Assembly (NCBI GenBank): GCA_008360955.1
Contig: LUCM01004870.1
Span: forward strand, 105,160-169,159
DNA length: 64,000 nt
Origin: Fasciolopsis buskii
Lineage: Eukaryota > Platyhelminthes > Trematoda > Plagiorchiida > Fasciolidae
Direction: 5' to 3'
A program made the position numbers and the translations under genes. Positions 11,450 through 26,200 of this stretch are shown here, piece by piece (position 1 is the stretch's first letter; every line of letters starts with the position of its first letter). The notes beneath the pieces are model-generated. The model was given only the letters and a program-made list of their open reading frames with translations, did no database searches and had not been told where the DNA came from.

Positions 11450-14400
11450 CTATAGTACGAAATCGGTCATAGGAATCGTGGTGCTTATTCAGTTTACATG
11501 GAAGTGAGTTATTTTGGAATTCCAATTACTTTTTATGATCACTTTTGTTCCGCTAAGGATGGAATGTCACCCTTTTTGGAGCCTCTCACAGTTTACCGGT
11601 TTCGGCCGGGGGCCCGTGATGTCAGTTGCTCGTTTTGATTTATAGTCGTGTCACGATTCGTTTGTAGCCTGCAAAGCAGAAGCTAAATTATACGCCTGAT
11701 TTGCAATGCTAAATTTTTACAACTCATATACGCCCATTTGGCTGAATTTGCTTGAATACCTGTGCTCCATGTGTTTCTGTTACACTAAATTGCCTACTAA
11801 CTGTGTGACAGTAGTAATTGCCAGAATTCTGCAAATTATGTCGGTTTGATATTTCTACTCGGCGGGCGAAAGCTGCGTACAGCACGTGAAGCCAAAGGAA
11901 TACGAAGATCAACTGATACTCACAATTACTAAGTGAACAAGCCGAAATTTGCCAGCCATATTTATTCGCTATCGATATCAAAGCTCCCTATCTTCACATT
12001 TATACTTGAAAACAAAAGGCAGAGAAAACTGCATTTACTGGCATTCACTGCCTGAAATGAGAAAACGAAGCTGAGTATCCCCTACTCTAAAGCCATGAAT
12101 CAGCAAACATTTTTCTGTACGAAATAGACCACTCCAGTCATTCTCCATCCCTGTCTAAGGGGGGGGGGGAAACTGCTTAATGTACAGCTCATTGGGGAGA
12201 TCCCAATAATTAGACCAGTTATTGCCAATCTCTGTAACCGAGACAGTTTAGGAGATTGGATTCATGCTCTAATGCGTGGATAAGAAAACAATATGGGTCA
12301 TTTTTCTTCGTTCTTTTCCAAATTGGCTATAAATTTAACTTGCATTTAATTTTTTCCCTTGAAAAATTTATTGCCGACCAAAATTCACCAAATCGTTCGC
12401 AATTTATACCTGACTATTTTGTTCTTCTATGTTACTAGAAACAGAGCAAAGGCCAGAATCAATCGTGATCATCAAGCTTTGCTTTATTCCATTCTGTTTA
12501 TGTGAAATCTGCATCAAACACGATTTTAGGCGGCAGCTTCTCTAGGGCGGTGAACCGGCTTTGTTCTGTTGCGTTCATTCTGCTGCTGTACCCGAGCCGT
12601 TAAATGTAACCAAATTTCTCCAACATCCATCAAACATTTTAACCAAATTTTTATCTTTTATTAGTAAACCTAAACAACTTTAAAAGTAAATACCAATGAA
12701 GTTTCCCAGTTAACAGAGGAATGCAATTTAAACATTAGTTTTGTTAGTTCCATGTGAGAGTTGGATTTCCTAAACTGAAATCAATGATATTCAGAAGACT
12801 GCTGGAGCATTGTACGACCATAAGTGAATGATGCTGACTGGAACTGTACATTCTAGAAAATCAGCAACTTTGCGCCTAATAAAAACAATCTAACGAGGCT
12901 TACTCTCACTCTACAATTCTTTGTTGCATTAAGTCAAAACTTTTTCTGGTATATGGCGAAAATTTTCGCATTTTCATTCTACCTATCTGATGATTCCAAC
13001 TTTCTCGAATCCAGTGTTGCATATGTTATTTTGGCTGGTAACGACGAAAAATCTTGAACGGATTAGCGTGTGATAAAATAGCTGCAGCCTGAATGATGTG
13101 GAAGTTTTTGCTTGTTTTATTGATTAGTATGGGGTGCCTAGAAAATTTAATAACTTCAAAAACCTTTTACTCGGTATCTGCTGCCACCGAGCTATCGCTA
13201 AATACTCTGCGGAAGTATATGCACACTCGACCTACATAATGTCAGTCTTGCTTTCGGTGAGTATGCCTACTGTTGCCTTGCTTTGATTTAATAAGTCCCC
13301 CTCACTGGAAGAATATAGTGAACTTTATGCTCAGGCTTGTTCTGTTGATCTGGTAGAGCAAAAACGATGATCCCCATCACGATTGCGGGGCTGAAGATTG
13401 CCACCACTTTCAAACAACTATAATAATCGCATGCCCTTGCTTCAATACTTGTTCTCATCATTCACGTAGAATCGGGATTGGTTGACGATCGTTGACCCGA
13501 GGAAACTCGAAACGTTACAGCGACGGAGAGTGTACGACCGTTTTGTTTTTGTTCAACCGTAGTTCAACACAACAACTTGTTGGTATTTCTGCACTTTTAT
13601 TTCAGGTCATCAAAACATTGCTTGTGGAAACCGAGGGAGTGGTCCAAATAGTTTGTTGCAAGCAGGCTGGCTTGACCCACTATCGATTTCCCTACTTCCT
13701 GTTAAGACGCTTTGCAGTCCACAGAATCTGCTTGCTTGCCAGGGTGTTCAATCCGAAACGTTCCAACTTTTTTATCTGACATATACAATTGGCTTAGATT
13801 GTCAGTATCTCAGTTTGCTTGTGTCCAGATGTTTGGTAATGTGCATTTGGCGACCGTGTTTTAGCTCTAGTAGGTCCGCAGTTTTCAAACGAAACCCTTG
13901 TTTTGCGAAGACGTCAAATTCAACACAGTATGTATGGTAACAAGTGAAGATATTTAAACACTTCGTTCGATATATTGTCCCTATTTGTTATTGAACGTGC
14001 AAAACGATGTAAAGAAATTTTGGGATGGATGTTACTATGTCACGAACTGTGAGAGGTTGAAATTGTTCAAAGGTGGCAGGCATTTATCAGGTCATGCTTT
14101 CTTTACACAAACTGCGGATCGCCATACTGGTTTATTCATATAAATGTTGATGTAAGCTATTTTTTACTGAACTTCATGTGGGATTGGTTTTTCTGATTTT
14201 GAAGTTCTGATTTCGGCCAAGCAAACTCTTCGATGCTTCTTTTCCCAGTGCATGCTACGGTAAAACGCGGAAATAACTGCAGGTTTGATAACTTCGTTTT
14301 TTGCGACAAAAGCTCTATGTGTATGGTTCTGTTCGAAACCGAACGGAGTCATCCAGGAGTGAGCTAACTCGCAAGATACGCTGATCACAGGCTGTCGTGA

Positions 14401-17400
14401 TTACCACTATCAAAAGCTGTTTACACAACTAAACTCTTTGGTTAACAGTCACAATTCCTGTAATGCACAACAGACAACTCGACTCTATTCAATAAACTTG
14501 ATATTTAAGACTAGATTCGACGCAACTAGATTTTCCATCGACTTGCATATGTGACTACTCCCCTTATCTTGTCTTTATATGATCAAAGCCGCCATGTGAC
14601 AGTTGATTAATGAAATAAACCTTACAATTTGCTGTTAGACGGAAATAGCAATGTCTGATCATCCATTTGTGATTAGGACAGAAATCTCAGCCAGGGTGAA
14701 TCGATTGACTTCAAACTCATCGGTTATTTACTGGTTGGCCCTACAGGATTACTTAGCCATCAGTGAAATATGGTAAAACGGTCTGCGGAGCTTCACTTTT
14801 AAAGATAACCGACTGTTTCACATATAAAGTGATTGAATCATTTGCTCAACTTGATCTCCTAGACAGGATATGTCACTAGAACTTTTCGCAGTATGTAGAT
14901 TTTAGATTCGCGGCATACTGCGCATAAGCAAAACAGCAGCTATTCATCGAAAGAGCCGTTTGGAATACGGAGTGTGCAACATTCTATTTCTCGGCATGTC
15001 TAAAAGTCTACGTATAAGAACAAAAATCACTTGTCCTAGGCGGCTCTTATTTTACTTTCAGGCAAGTAGAGTAAAACACGCAGTTCCAAGTGCTGGTGGG
15101 CATAAATAGTACCGGCAAATATGACGTCGCCGAGTAAAACTGCCTTGGTCCGGGCTTTCACATCAAGGATATGAAGCCATAATCGATCTTACAGGGTTTT
15201 TTAGAGGGAATGTGCAGCTCACATCACGACGAAGCCTTTTGATACCTTTTGCTACCTGGGAACGGTTCATTCACATGGCACTCTAGTGCTCAACCACGCT
15301 CAAAGCGAAAAGCTTATAGCATTCCTGCAGAAATTCAAACTTACTCATCATCATTTTATTGGTGGCATAGTGATTGATTACTAAATTTCAAACGTCGTAT
15401 GAAGAAAAAATGAATCGTGATTTTGAAATACGCTGGGAAATATATTCTTCATAGTGTATGAATTACTGTCATTTTATAATGATAAATCACATACCGACTC
15501 CATCCGATTAGTTACTGCAAAACATGGGAAAACTGCAGGGTTATTTCATTAATTATCTGCATTACTTATCCATCGGGTTCAAAGTGGGATGCATGATTGT
15601 GATTTGGGAGTCCTAGCCAATAAACTAACCGAGTAGCTTCGTTGGTTTGTCGAAAATCAACGCTAAGTAAATGAGCACGCATATCAGTCATCGGATTTCG
15701 CAAGCTACAGAATCTTAGACATCATATTTACAAACATCTGCTGAGGATCACTGTTCCACACACGACGAAATCCTGTGTCTGCAATATTACTTTCACGGCA
15801 TACGATTGAACGAGGAAATACTGGCAACCACACCTCCATCATTCATTCCTAGTATGTTATCATTTAGTCTTTTCTGGTTGCACCTACAGTACATCAAAGT
15901 GTCGATCATGAAACCGGAGGGGATTCATCCTTTTATTGTAAAGATTTGAAGTGACATGAATAGTCATAGGCACCAATAAGTAAAAAAGTAATCGCATCAA
16001 TCGCATCCTCAAAATTATTGGTTCCAGACCAATAAAAGTTAGTTTCATTTGTCCTCGGCCCACAATAATCCAGTGCCAATAAGTCGGTTGAATCATATTC
16101 CGTTTACTTTGCTTGTCGGCCTGTGTTTCTGCCATTTTCTGAGTAGTTAATTATTTTTCTTTTCCAGGGCCTCATATTACCGACTGTATTGCCGATTTCT
16201 ACAGTAAGCAAATGAGTGAGAGCGCCATTAACAATTAAATGACACTGGCAATCTGCTTCCACGAAAGAAGACTTGATTAAAACTAATAAAATTACCGGAA
16301 TATTGAGGACTTGTGGAATAGACGGAAGTACGTAACCACCTGTCTCAAACACGAAATTTAAGAATTTGTGACAGATTGAAATTGTTGCAAGTTGTCTTTC
16401 TTGTGACCAACAAGAGTATTTCTGAAATCCGTGACTAACTCTTTAGATGGACCATTCGGGTATATCGTCTATGATTACAAATGCAATTCCTAAACTAATG
16501 TTTGTGAAGATATATTATTACGATGAGTGATCTCCAGTGTCAGCAGAATGAACTAAATTAGGTATTGAAGGTTTGCTAGAAGTGGCCCATGACCCTCCAG
16601 TTCTTAAGGGCCTTTGCATAAATTATTTGTTAGAGGGCTAGTCCTTGTTAATTGGGATCTTAAATTGCACTGTTAAGCTTTATTCGTCATATCTTGGGTA
16701 GCTATGAAACGAACGATTTAGGATTTCATTTAGAAGCGAAGGTTGTGCGCGAGATTTTCAAACAGGCCTCGCATACAGTATTTAATCTCGTTGAACCATG
16801 TCTTCGGCAATTTAGCTGCCACGGGATATCAAAATCTAGTGATGTGGCTGGATTTGAGCCAGATTAATTTCAATCCTCCGTTACGGCGATACTTTGGAAC
16901 TGCTGCAATAGGACGATTGGTATTCTTGTGGTAAACAATGAAACAGTACCATCCAGGGACAAGTTCCGTGCAAAAATCACGAGTGATGAGTAATTCTGAG
17001 TTATTCACAAACAACGGCCTTAAATTACGAAGTGTGGGTTCAGCGATGAAAACAGTGAGAAAAATCAACCAAAATCGGCTATCTGGTTGATATTTTCGTC
17101 GGTTTGCTACTACAGAACTGTAATTCCAGCGGCATACTGGTGAAATACACACATTATCTCCAGGTTAGACGAATGGTTTTCAGCGATATACTTCAGACTG
17201 CCAGAGATATATTTAAAGGGTCTGAGGAATTCCCAAATGAGAAATAGCTTACAGTACGTTATCTTTGTTGAAATTCACTCTACGGTGAACATATTATCCA
17301 TGCATTTGTAGCAGAAAAATATAAAAAAAACACACCAAGGTGAAATTAGACACATTATCCACTAGCTCTGAAATGAGTTATAAAGTCTTACGAGACTTTT

Positions 17401-18480
17401 TAGGTAAGCGTCAAAACGTGCTTCATGTCAGTCACTCATCCCTTAAGTAAGGGCTTATAGGTCAGGATCAATCATTTTTCTACTTTTGTGAATGGAGACA
17501 AACTTTGCTCTGACCTCAGCAAAACAAAATGTACATTCTGTTTCGAAAACCCCCCTCAGATGTCCACTATCATTTGGTCATTATTCCAGCCTCGAATTGT
17601 TTATCTCAATCGAGTAGTCACTGGCAGATATGCCGTGTGTTTTGCGCACATAATTCCGGTTGATTTCCAACTTTAAGGGTGAGTTCATTGGTAAACCCAC
17701 TGTCTTAACATCGGACCACTTATGTCTGACTGCTTTGGTTTTAACCTCATAATCTTGTTTTGGAATGTACATTTGACAGACCCTTTTCTCTTAGCCCTTC
17801 AAAAGGTCACGTACAAACGTGTGCTGAATTCACAATACATCCGTAGAAATTCTGAAGTTGTACCGAAGATTAAAATTCTCGTCTGTCAATATGCATTTTC
17901 TTCTATTCGGATGGATTTGGCACCCAACACCGAAATCTTTTCAGAGTGTTAGTCATAAGCCTTCGTTAAACATTTCGGTAGGCAAATTACTCCCTGAAAA
18001 AAGGCTGCATACTTCAGGCAAATCACTATACTATGGTTTGCAGGAAATCTCTCCGAACCGCAATGAAATGAACGAAAACACAAAAAGTAGCAAGAATTCA
18101 CAAAGTGAATCTCTGTAGAGTCCGTTTTCCATCATAAGCTTATATTATACCCTGTGAAACCGTTTTTTTCCTTTGGTTGTATCCAATTCCATTTCCACTT
18201 CTGAAGCTCCAGAGTTGTTCATTTGCAACGGTTGACGAGAGTTAAGAATTAGTGGTATACAACTTCTGGGCAAAATCAAAGCAGATTGGGACAGGAATTT
18301 TCAACTTTTAACAGACAACACAAAACAATCTACAGAGTTATCCGACGGCCTATTTATGCATCGTGTTATATTATATAGACTCTTGATTATATAAATGTTG
18401 CAAAAACAGCAGTGAAAAATAAGAAAGCAGTTATGCTCATCGCTCTGCAGAAAAATTCACCTAGTGAATAATTCGAAGGC
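11450..18480. other. Spacer without recognisable genes
   Basis: Frames reach at most 107 codons and none shows a known motif. The only distinctive feature is the G11 run at 12159. A CTGATGA at 12987 is not part of a ribozyme. Confidence 0.55.
12159..12169. repeat. Homopolymer G11
   Basis: Eleven consecutive G. A second G11 run lies at 19040-19050. Such runs are prone to length error in sequencing. Confidence 0.9.
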
Positions 18481-18489
18481 TTTAGGTAG

Positions 18490-19745
18490 GTTCGTCAAGA
18501 GGTGGCAGGGTCGGTATCCCGGTCTATCCAAATGCCTGCCAAATGTGGTACAATGGATCTCCCATAGGTATTGATTATGGAGCGCACGGAACGAAAAGCG
18601 GATTCTTTGTAAATGTGCGAAGGGGACCTTGACAGATTACGCTGTAGGGGATGCGCGAGGGTCGGAAAGTAGTTTTTGAGCAAAAGTTTCACAACTGGAT
18701 GGTTGTTGATCACAGTTTAATGGATATTTCGCTTAGGGATGCGAAAGACGGGCGGCTAATAGTTGAAAATATTTGGCGGCGAAATTCGTAGTCTTTTCCA
18801 ATTAAACCTACCAAGATAACAAGATGACAGTAAATAAGGATGGGATTCGAAATCCACTTCAGATTTTGTCCATAATAACCCAGATATCTTACTAAACCAA
18901 CCCTGGTAAGTGTTTCTGGGTTGATGGAAGACGGTTTAGATTGACAAGCCGACCAAAAGAGATGTGAGGGACATTCGAAACATTTATATACACTCGTACA
19001 GAAAAAATCGTGAATAGAACTGTTTTCCTAGCAATGCTTGGGGGGGGGGGACAAATTCATCACCACAATTAAACAAGTGACGGAAGGAACTAGTTAGTGC
19101 GTCACTGATGCACACAGAACAGATATAGAGGGAATGATAACACCGTGAAGCATGGCGAAATCGTTGACCATCTATCTTAATGTTTGACTACTGACTGGGT
19201 TAGGTTGGTAAAATAATCAGACAGACATGCAAATACGGGCCTGGGACAACCAAGTGCTTTTAGTCTGTTAAGTACGAGAGCCCCTGGGACGGAATTAAAG
19301 CAGAGATGTTTACCCCAAGAACAGGGAACGAGCAAATTTCATTGATGTCCGAAGACTTAAAAAATGATGAATTAGAGGTGACTGTCTGAAGTGGGCCCGT
19401 TGAATTTGTAAACCAACTGACAGAGGTCAACAGTAAGACTTCTAGAAGAACTAGGCGCTCGAACGCACCATGTTTTTCCCGTTTAACGCCGGAAGAGGCT
19501 AAGACAATTTGGAGAATGCCTTTGGTTGGTGCAGCAGGATTGCTAGATTTTAGGATGAGAACAATAGTGACGGGTCTCCAGCAGCCAGAGACAGAAGGTA
19601 ACTATACCGATTTGCTGATTAGAAAAGTGAACGCGTAAGTCAGAGTCCGATCACCATGCCTTAGGAGAGATAAAGTTAGACTCTCAGGACCCACCCCTTT
19701 TATAATTTCAGTAAAACGAAGGAGTTTAAGCGTATCTCAAAAATC
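18490..19745 (-). mobile_element. LINE reverse-transcriptase remnant, same family as the 7.4-10.1 kb copy
   Basis: Minus-strand translation gives, in order, a linker LKLLRFTEIIKGVGPESL (near 19730), matching the linker of the 7.4-10.1 kb element; a palm segment NSVPGALVLNRLKALGCP and YFTNLTQ (near 19300-19200); a decayed 'GVLQGAVLSP' block near 19150; and a C-terminal stretch as a 72-codon frame at 18713-18495. Many stops and shifts, plus an 11-G run at 19040-19050, disrupt it. Confidence 0.65.
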
Positions 19746-20104
19746 ATGCAACTTGGGTATCATAATCCTCTGCCAGTGTGATCGCAACATAAATAGAAGC
19801 TTGGTTCAATACGCGATTAATGCTGTTGATATTCGCAGGACATTCCAGAGTTCTGTGCTTCTTCTTAAACAACACTCTAATGCCTTTCTATTGGTATCTC
19901 TTATTTTATCACTCAAGATTTGGGCAACTGGGCAGTATTAAGCCCATAGAGGGATCATGAATGTCTATACGTAGCCGATGAAATGGTTATGGATGAATAG
20001 AAGGACTAGCATCAATGGCGGATTTTTCGTTGTTTGTTTTTATCTCCTCTTCTTCGTTTACCGTTTTTGTCATTCGGTGGCAAATGATCTGCTTTTAGAC
20101 GTGG

Positions 20105-20120
20105 TATATATATATATATA
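20105..20120. repeat. (TA)n microsatellite
   Basis: Eight TA dinucleotides. Confidence 0.9.
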
Positions 20121-21479
20121 CATCGAAAGAGAAAGACAGAGAGGTAGGGTGCAATACAGTTGGCTTGGAGACAGACATTGTTACTTAGAATTATTCATGC
20201 CCTTTCCTCATAACCCTCAGGATTCGTTATTTAAGTAAATATTTCCATCCAGATTGGTAGTGCACTGCCATCCAAACTGCATTGTTGCACATGTTCGCAG
20301 AAATCGTTCTGGCCCAACAAATGCAGTAGTTCTTGTTGTCAAGCTTCCCACTGTCGCACAACGCCTAGCAAGTCGACTATCTCGGGTCTGGTTAACACTA
20401 AAATCACATTATTATTTGGAAAATTGCGGGGCTTAAGTATTAGTTCTGAGCTCTCGAATTCAAGGAGACACTTGTATGACTTACATTCAAGAATCACTTT
20501 TTGACGAGAATATCGAGAACGCCCTAGTGCGACTGCAAAAGTTGCATTGCTTCTGTCGTGTCAGAGTTAAATACAAGAACAGGACGGGTCGCGGTGTTAT
20601 AACCTACAGCATTAGCCATTGATCCGGCAAGTCTAGTATTGTTTTCACTTTTTCCAGTATTGGTGTTCATCTATCTGACAGGTAGATGCCATCTAAAAAT
20701 TTTCCTTTATTGTAGCACAGTAAATACTAATGGGCATTGCGCTCCGTTTGGTTCTATGAATAATGTCGGTCTATTCTATGATGTCCTCATACTTTTTCTT
20801 GTATCACTCTTGTCTGACACTTTATGCTTTGTGGTCGGTGGTTTTAACTACCACCGCTTATCCCTTGCATGCTTTTGGCTTTGCTGACCAATGTCTCATC
20901 CCTAAAAGGCACAACAGAGTTTTAGACAAAGCAAAAGTTAATCATCGACGCTCCCATTTCACCAATTGATCGCTGTCTCATTTGTGTCACATCTACCATC
21001 TATTCCCACTTCACATAAACTATTTGTCAGAAACAGGTAGATCAAGAATATGGCAAGGAATCAGTCCTAAGAAAATATTTCCGATCTTCAACAATCCTCA
21101 TTCATCATCTTTTTGAAATTATTTTGAAGATTTCTCCCAGCTTGAGCCATCAACAATAACACTTATAGCAACTTTTGACTTATGCTGTCCCATTGAAACT
21201 GCATTTTATAGCAGGGATAGGGAACCAAGCTGCTGTGACAGGCTGATCGGTCCTAATCAGACAAGAGAACGTTTGAAGTCGACCTTCGTCAGTCAGTTTT
21301 TGACAACGCCGACAGTAAAACTCGTTGGCATGGTGTCGGGCTCCTGTAGTCTGGATGCCGTCACCCCACACTGGCATTTTATTCCCAAAAGTTTAAACAA
21401 CTCCTTGATTTCATTCTGCTGTCTCTTCTTGCATTAGTCTTCCGTGCTCCACTTGGTTGCCAATTCCTTCCTTCTTCAT

Positions 21480-21790
21480 AAGGTGTGTTTCTTTACTGCT
21501 ACAGTTGCAAGATTACTTTCCCAACAGAACTCAGCGAACTAGACTTATTCAGTGCCTTACTTACCAGCCCCGTTTTCTTCAAGGAGCTGTTCTTTCGCCT
21601 TATCTTCTCGCCATTTACTTCAATGATCTGTCTACGGATCCATCTGCTCGTTCTCTCAAGTATACGGATGATGTCACCCTCTGCCAGACAATTTCTATTC
21701 AGCCGGACTTTGCATCCTACTTAGGAAATTCACGCAATATTCAGAGCTTCTCTTCGGAAATTGGTCCTTGCCTTAATATACCTTAATGTT
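21480..21790 (+). mobile_element. LINE reverse-transcriptase fragment
   Basis: The plus-strand frame contains LQDYFPNRTQRTRL, then RFLQGAVLSPYLLAIYFNDL and ARSLKYTDDVTLCQ. These are consecutive reverse-transcriptase motifs, with the catalytic YADD box altered to YTDD. Only about 100 residues of the palm are preserved, with no endonuclease nearby. It is a truncated fragment similar in style to the two minus-strand LINE copies. Confidence 0.75.
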
Positions 21791-22909
21791 TTGAGTGCAC
21801 TTTTACCATTTCTGTCTTGTCTCTCCCCACCGAACATTCAGTAGCTGACGCCGTTCTAGATTCTACTGCCGAATCTGCGAAATATATTTGATTATATCAA
21901 GCAAACACGTCATCTGTCTTTTCGAATCGATGTGCTGACGAATGTTGGTACAAATCAAACCGTCTTTACTAATTTTTTATTGATATTTTCTTTCTACCTT
22001 GCGCTGTTTCTCTTCAGTTGTTTTTCGGGTCCACTCAAGAAGGATTTGCACTTGTCTTACTGAGGTCTGTCTGTCTGTCTTTAGTCGATTTTATTCATCT
22101 ACATTTTCTTCTTGGTAAATTAGGCTACTTACAATTCAAAGCCTGCGGAAGTTCTTCCATTGGAATTTTTGCCGATCCTACTCATAACTTGCACAATGCT
22201 TTGCCCTCCTGCTATGCTTATGCATAAACATGAGTCGGTGATTTTAGAGCCGGAGAAAGGTCTAACATTTTTGTAAACAGGGAACGAATGTTGATGATCA
22301 ACAATACCGGAGCGGGCAACTTCATCGGAGGGTACATTAAAGGGCTACCTATCAACCGACATAAATGCTTCTTGGGGACAGAATAGCTCTTTGAGTTTCA
22401 ACAACAGCTGATCCCAGTTGAGGGTGAGAGCCGGCCTGGCTTTACAAAAACATAACTCCGATTGGTTACGACAGCTAGCAGAAATAATCATGGAGGTAAA
22501 AATTCCTTAAGAAGACAACGAGTTGATTACATAGCCAGCCAAATTGCGCACACAGACCGTTGATTATGTTTTCCTACAACGTATCCTGCAGAATGTTTAC
22601 GGTCGAATAAGTCTGTCCGCCTGGAACTTGAAAATAAGAATATCTTTGGTCGTGGAGCCAATAACTTTTTCTTAAAAGCTGAAATACGCTGTTTCAAAGA
22701 GTTACGAAATAGAAGGCATCTGTAGATTGAGCCATTCACTGGAACTCCCAAAACGTACGGAAAATTTAATCATTCCGAATTTGGTCTGGTACACAGGAGT
22801 GGGTTGTACAAAACATTATCATAATACTGAGTAGTTAGGATCGCGATTTTGTTCAAACAGTTGGCAACTAATCGGCATTTCAAGTAACGTATGTGGTACT
22901 GTTGATAAG

Positions 22910-23299
22910 GTGAACTACATTGGGATGACAACTACGTGTGAACTAATAAGCAACTTTTCCAGTCATCCTGTACAGCAGGAGGACTTAGTCATGAAGATTA
23001 CTATTTTGTTCAACACTACGGAAGTGTTCACCAAATTGCACTCCCTTGAAATCAGAAAAGCGTTAGAATCAGCAGACTACATTGTTCACGCCAAGCGGAA
23101 GTGTCAAGCGGAAGCATTCACGGAATATGTAACCAGAAGAAATGGGAAAAAAACAGCCGCCAGTAGTTTGAGATCAGCAGATAAAATACTTGTAAAAAAG
23201 CTAATGAGCCAGTATTTTTTAAAGAAAGCTACTGAAAATAGTGAGATGAACTTGACAATTTATCCATTCCTTCAACGCGATGCACTCTGCGTACACTGA
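22910..23299 (+). CDS. Unrecognised 129-codon ORF
   Basis: Charged, Lys-rich frame including SADYIVHAKRKCQAEAFTEY and ADKILVKKLMSQYFLKKATE. No domain is recognised, and there is no obvious splice partner or promoter. It is longer than most frames in the surrounding AT-rich spacer, but with no homology it may be fortuitous or a repeat relic. Confidence 0.2.
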   Translation: MNYIGMTTTCELISNFSSHPVQQEDLVMKITILFNTTEVFTKLHSLEIRKALESADYIVHAKRKCQAEAFTEYVTRRNGKKTAASSLRSADKILVKKLMSQYFLKKATENSEMNLTIYPFLQRDALCVH

Positions 23300-26200
23300 C
23301 AATCATCTTTCATCAAAAGCATTTACCTAATTCATCGATCCCATGCTTGTTTCACACACTCTTTTTCTGTGTCGCTTATTGTTTGCCATGGTGCTTTTTA
23401 CTCCAAATAGTATAATGATACTTCGTTAGTCAGTACGGAATTTTTCACTAAGCAGCTGTTAATATAGCTCAAAAATATTCCACCGGACGAACGCAGCTTG
23501 CCACAAGAAACACTGAATTATCTTTTACTGCTTTCATCTGTTTCGAAGAACTTTAATTCATATCCTGCCACTTTCCTTCTTTTTCGTGCTCGCCATTTGA
23601 TTAGATGCTGCTAGGAATTGATAAGCCGAATTTTCCAGTGATGTGTTAATTTGTACCGAGAGTGGCGTTGACTGAAATTCTTATGTATACATTGTCTTTC
23701 TGTTTTGCTTTTCTTACCTGATGACTTTTATATTTTGCTTGGTCATTTAGTTAAAATATTCATTTTGTCTCTTTCAGGAGCACCGTATCAGCCTGAGTTT
23801 CGCGGAATTCATCTAATTGCTTACGGTCGAAGCTATTGCTTCGTGTAATGCGATACTGACATATTATCTGCATTTGTTGAGAACGCAAGATGACTTTTCG
23901 TGTTGGTGTTAGGTTATTGATGGTTTCCGGGATCCTGCATAACACTCATGCGTTTCTTTATACAATATATTCTTAAATCAAACCAGTGAATTTCACCCAT
24001 AGGATTTTGCATTAGACTACTATATTGAGTTCACACCACCTATTGACAAATTAACAAAATTAATTCGCAGTAAATGGCATTTGATTTCTTGAATTGATTA
24101 GTTAGATTCTTAAAAATTATCTTTCTATGCAATATTTGTTGTGTTGGCATCGTGATCCTTTAAAATGCAACCATAAATGGTGATCCGCTTCAAATTGTAC
24201 AATACATATTCAAGCGAGTTAATTTAGTCCCCTTATCCTCTACTGTTATCTTGTCAGTTGCGATCATTAAATGTTCCTCGGCGTAAGACAAACAATTTTT
24301 CCACTTGTACGAAGTGTAACATTGGGAATATTACTATATATTCATGTTTCGATTTGAATGCAACTAACTTCATTTTTTAAACCTAACTACTGTATAAGGT
24401 TACTAAGTGTTGGACAACTGTTATAGAAACACATTTGAATGTAAAAACTGAACATCTCTAAACTAGCTAAAGTGTTTTGGTCCTCCAAAAATTACTGGGG
24501 AGAATGGACAAATGGGAAAGCTTCATAGGTTGACTAGCTCGTCTTCCACGGTCCCCAGTTTCTATACTATTAGAACTATTTCATTTTAAAGTACTTTTTA
24601 GATTTAAATATTAGTTGAAAGCAGCGTGATAACCAGGTTACTGACAAAAGATCTCAACAATCAGACGTTTGTTATTAGTTACAATAAGAAAACATTAGGA
24701 TTACAAAGCTGTGAAATTTAGGCCCAGCATCTAAGTTTGTCGCTAATTGGTCCTCTACTGTATTCGAGTTACGTGAGCTGGCATCCACTAGCTCAGATCC
24801 CGCAGTCGCTCTTTTGCACGGTGTAGTTCCTAGGATATACAGTCAACGTGTGATCCGACATAATGCGTAGGCTTAAAAAACCCTTTTCCACTGCAGTCAA
24901 ATGGCATTTATAAGGTCAAGCTGACAAAATATTCCTCTGTTTACAGGCCAATAATTTCTAAATACATTCCAGTTCAGATCTCCTACACTAGAGAAACCAA
25001 ACCAAGTACAAAGAGGGCGTCCTATTTAATATAGCGTAACATGAAAATGCCGTCGTTTCCAAACATATAACCGTTTTCCAAAAAGAGTTGAATTAAAACC
25101 ACCGTCTCACGCCCTTTTTGAATCAACTTAAATCATTTAGACACATTATACCGGAAAAAAATGTCCAGTTGTAAGCAACGATCTCTCTTAATAAGCATAT
25201 TTTTTATTGAGTAGCCAAATTTGTGGCAACAATATTTCGGAAAACCTGAAGTGTTGAGGGAGTTTCCGTCTAAAGTCAACATATTGCAACAATATAAAAA
25301 TATTTTCTGGCTGATCTTGTCTCAAAATCACCGAATAATTCACAATTTGACGGGAAAGGCAATGCGATCCACCCTAACACCATTCCTCTTTTGAAAAGTG
25401 CTGTAACTCGCGGGTATAGTTATTTCCATGAAAATCGGAAATTGATTTCTATTCTCATTAGTTTATTTCGCATATGGATGGATGAGCAAAATTTCCTCGG
25501 AAGCACATGACCGGTTTCGCGGTTATTTCCGCTCTTCAATTATGCGTACCCGGTATTATTCACTCCAACCATCCCTGTATTAGCGCGCTCCCTCCTTAGT
25601 TTCTCACCATAATCTCATTTGAATAGGTCGGAAAAGATTTTCATCTATCCGTATGCAAAATATACCACCAAGAAGAAAGACCAATATTTTCGGGCCTTGT
25701 GTCCCATTTCTGAAGGTTAGCCTTGCCTGACCGATGAAAATCCTCCCACGAATCACCTTGTGATTCTTAGGTGGACTTACCATTCATTCACGCTTCTAAC
25801 GATTCAAATGAGATTCCAGTGACAAGGCAACCCATATTTGTTAAATTTTGGTTGTTTTTACTTTTTTCTAGCAATTTTTCTAGCAATGTTCAATTTAGAA
25901 GCTAATTTACTTAATTTCATATTTGTCATTGAAAATCTCTGTGTCACTAAATTGTGAACGATTTTGGGACTTACCAGTGGCATCTTTGCGACTGGAGACA
26001 GTTTTGAGAATTCGAATATTTACAGCCTTGGAATCATATACTTGCACTGGACTACACCTCATGGTTGGAAGCATATCAACTCAACGTATTTGTTTCACTT
26101 TTTTCTGTTTTGAATGGAACAATTTTTTCAATCTTTGAATTTACGACCAATCATCTGAGTCTAGTCCGTCTCTTACCAGTCCCATTATCAAAATGACCAA

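Noticed and set aside
12987..12993. CTGATGA as a possible hammerhead core
   Set aside because: No GAAA segment and no closing stem at the required spacing.
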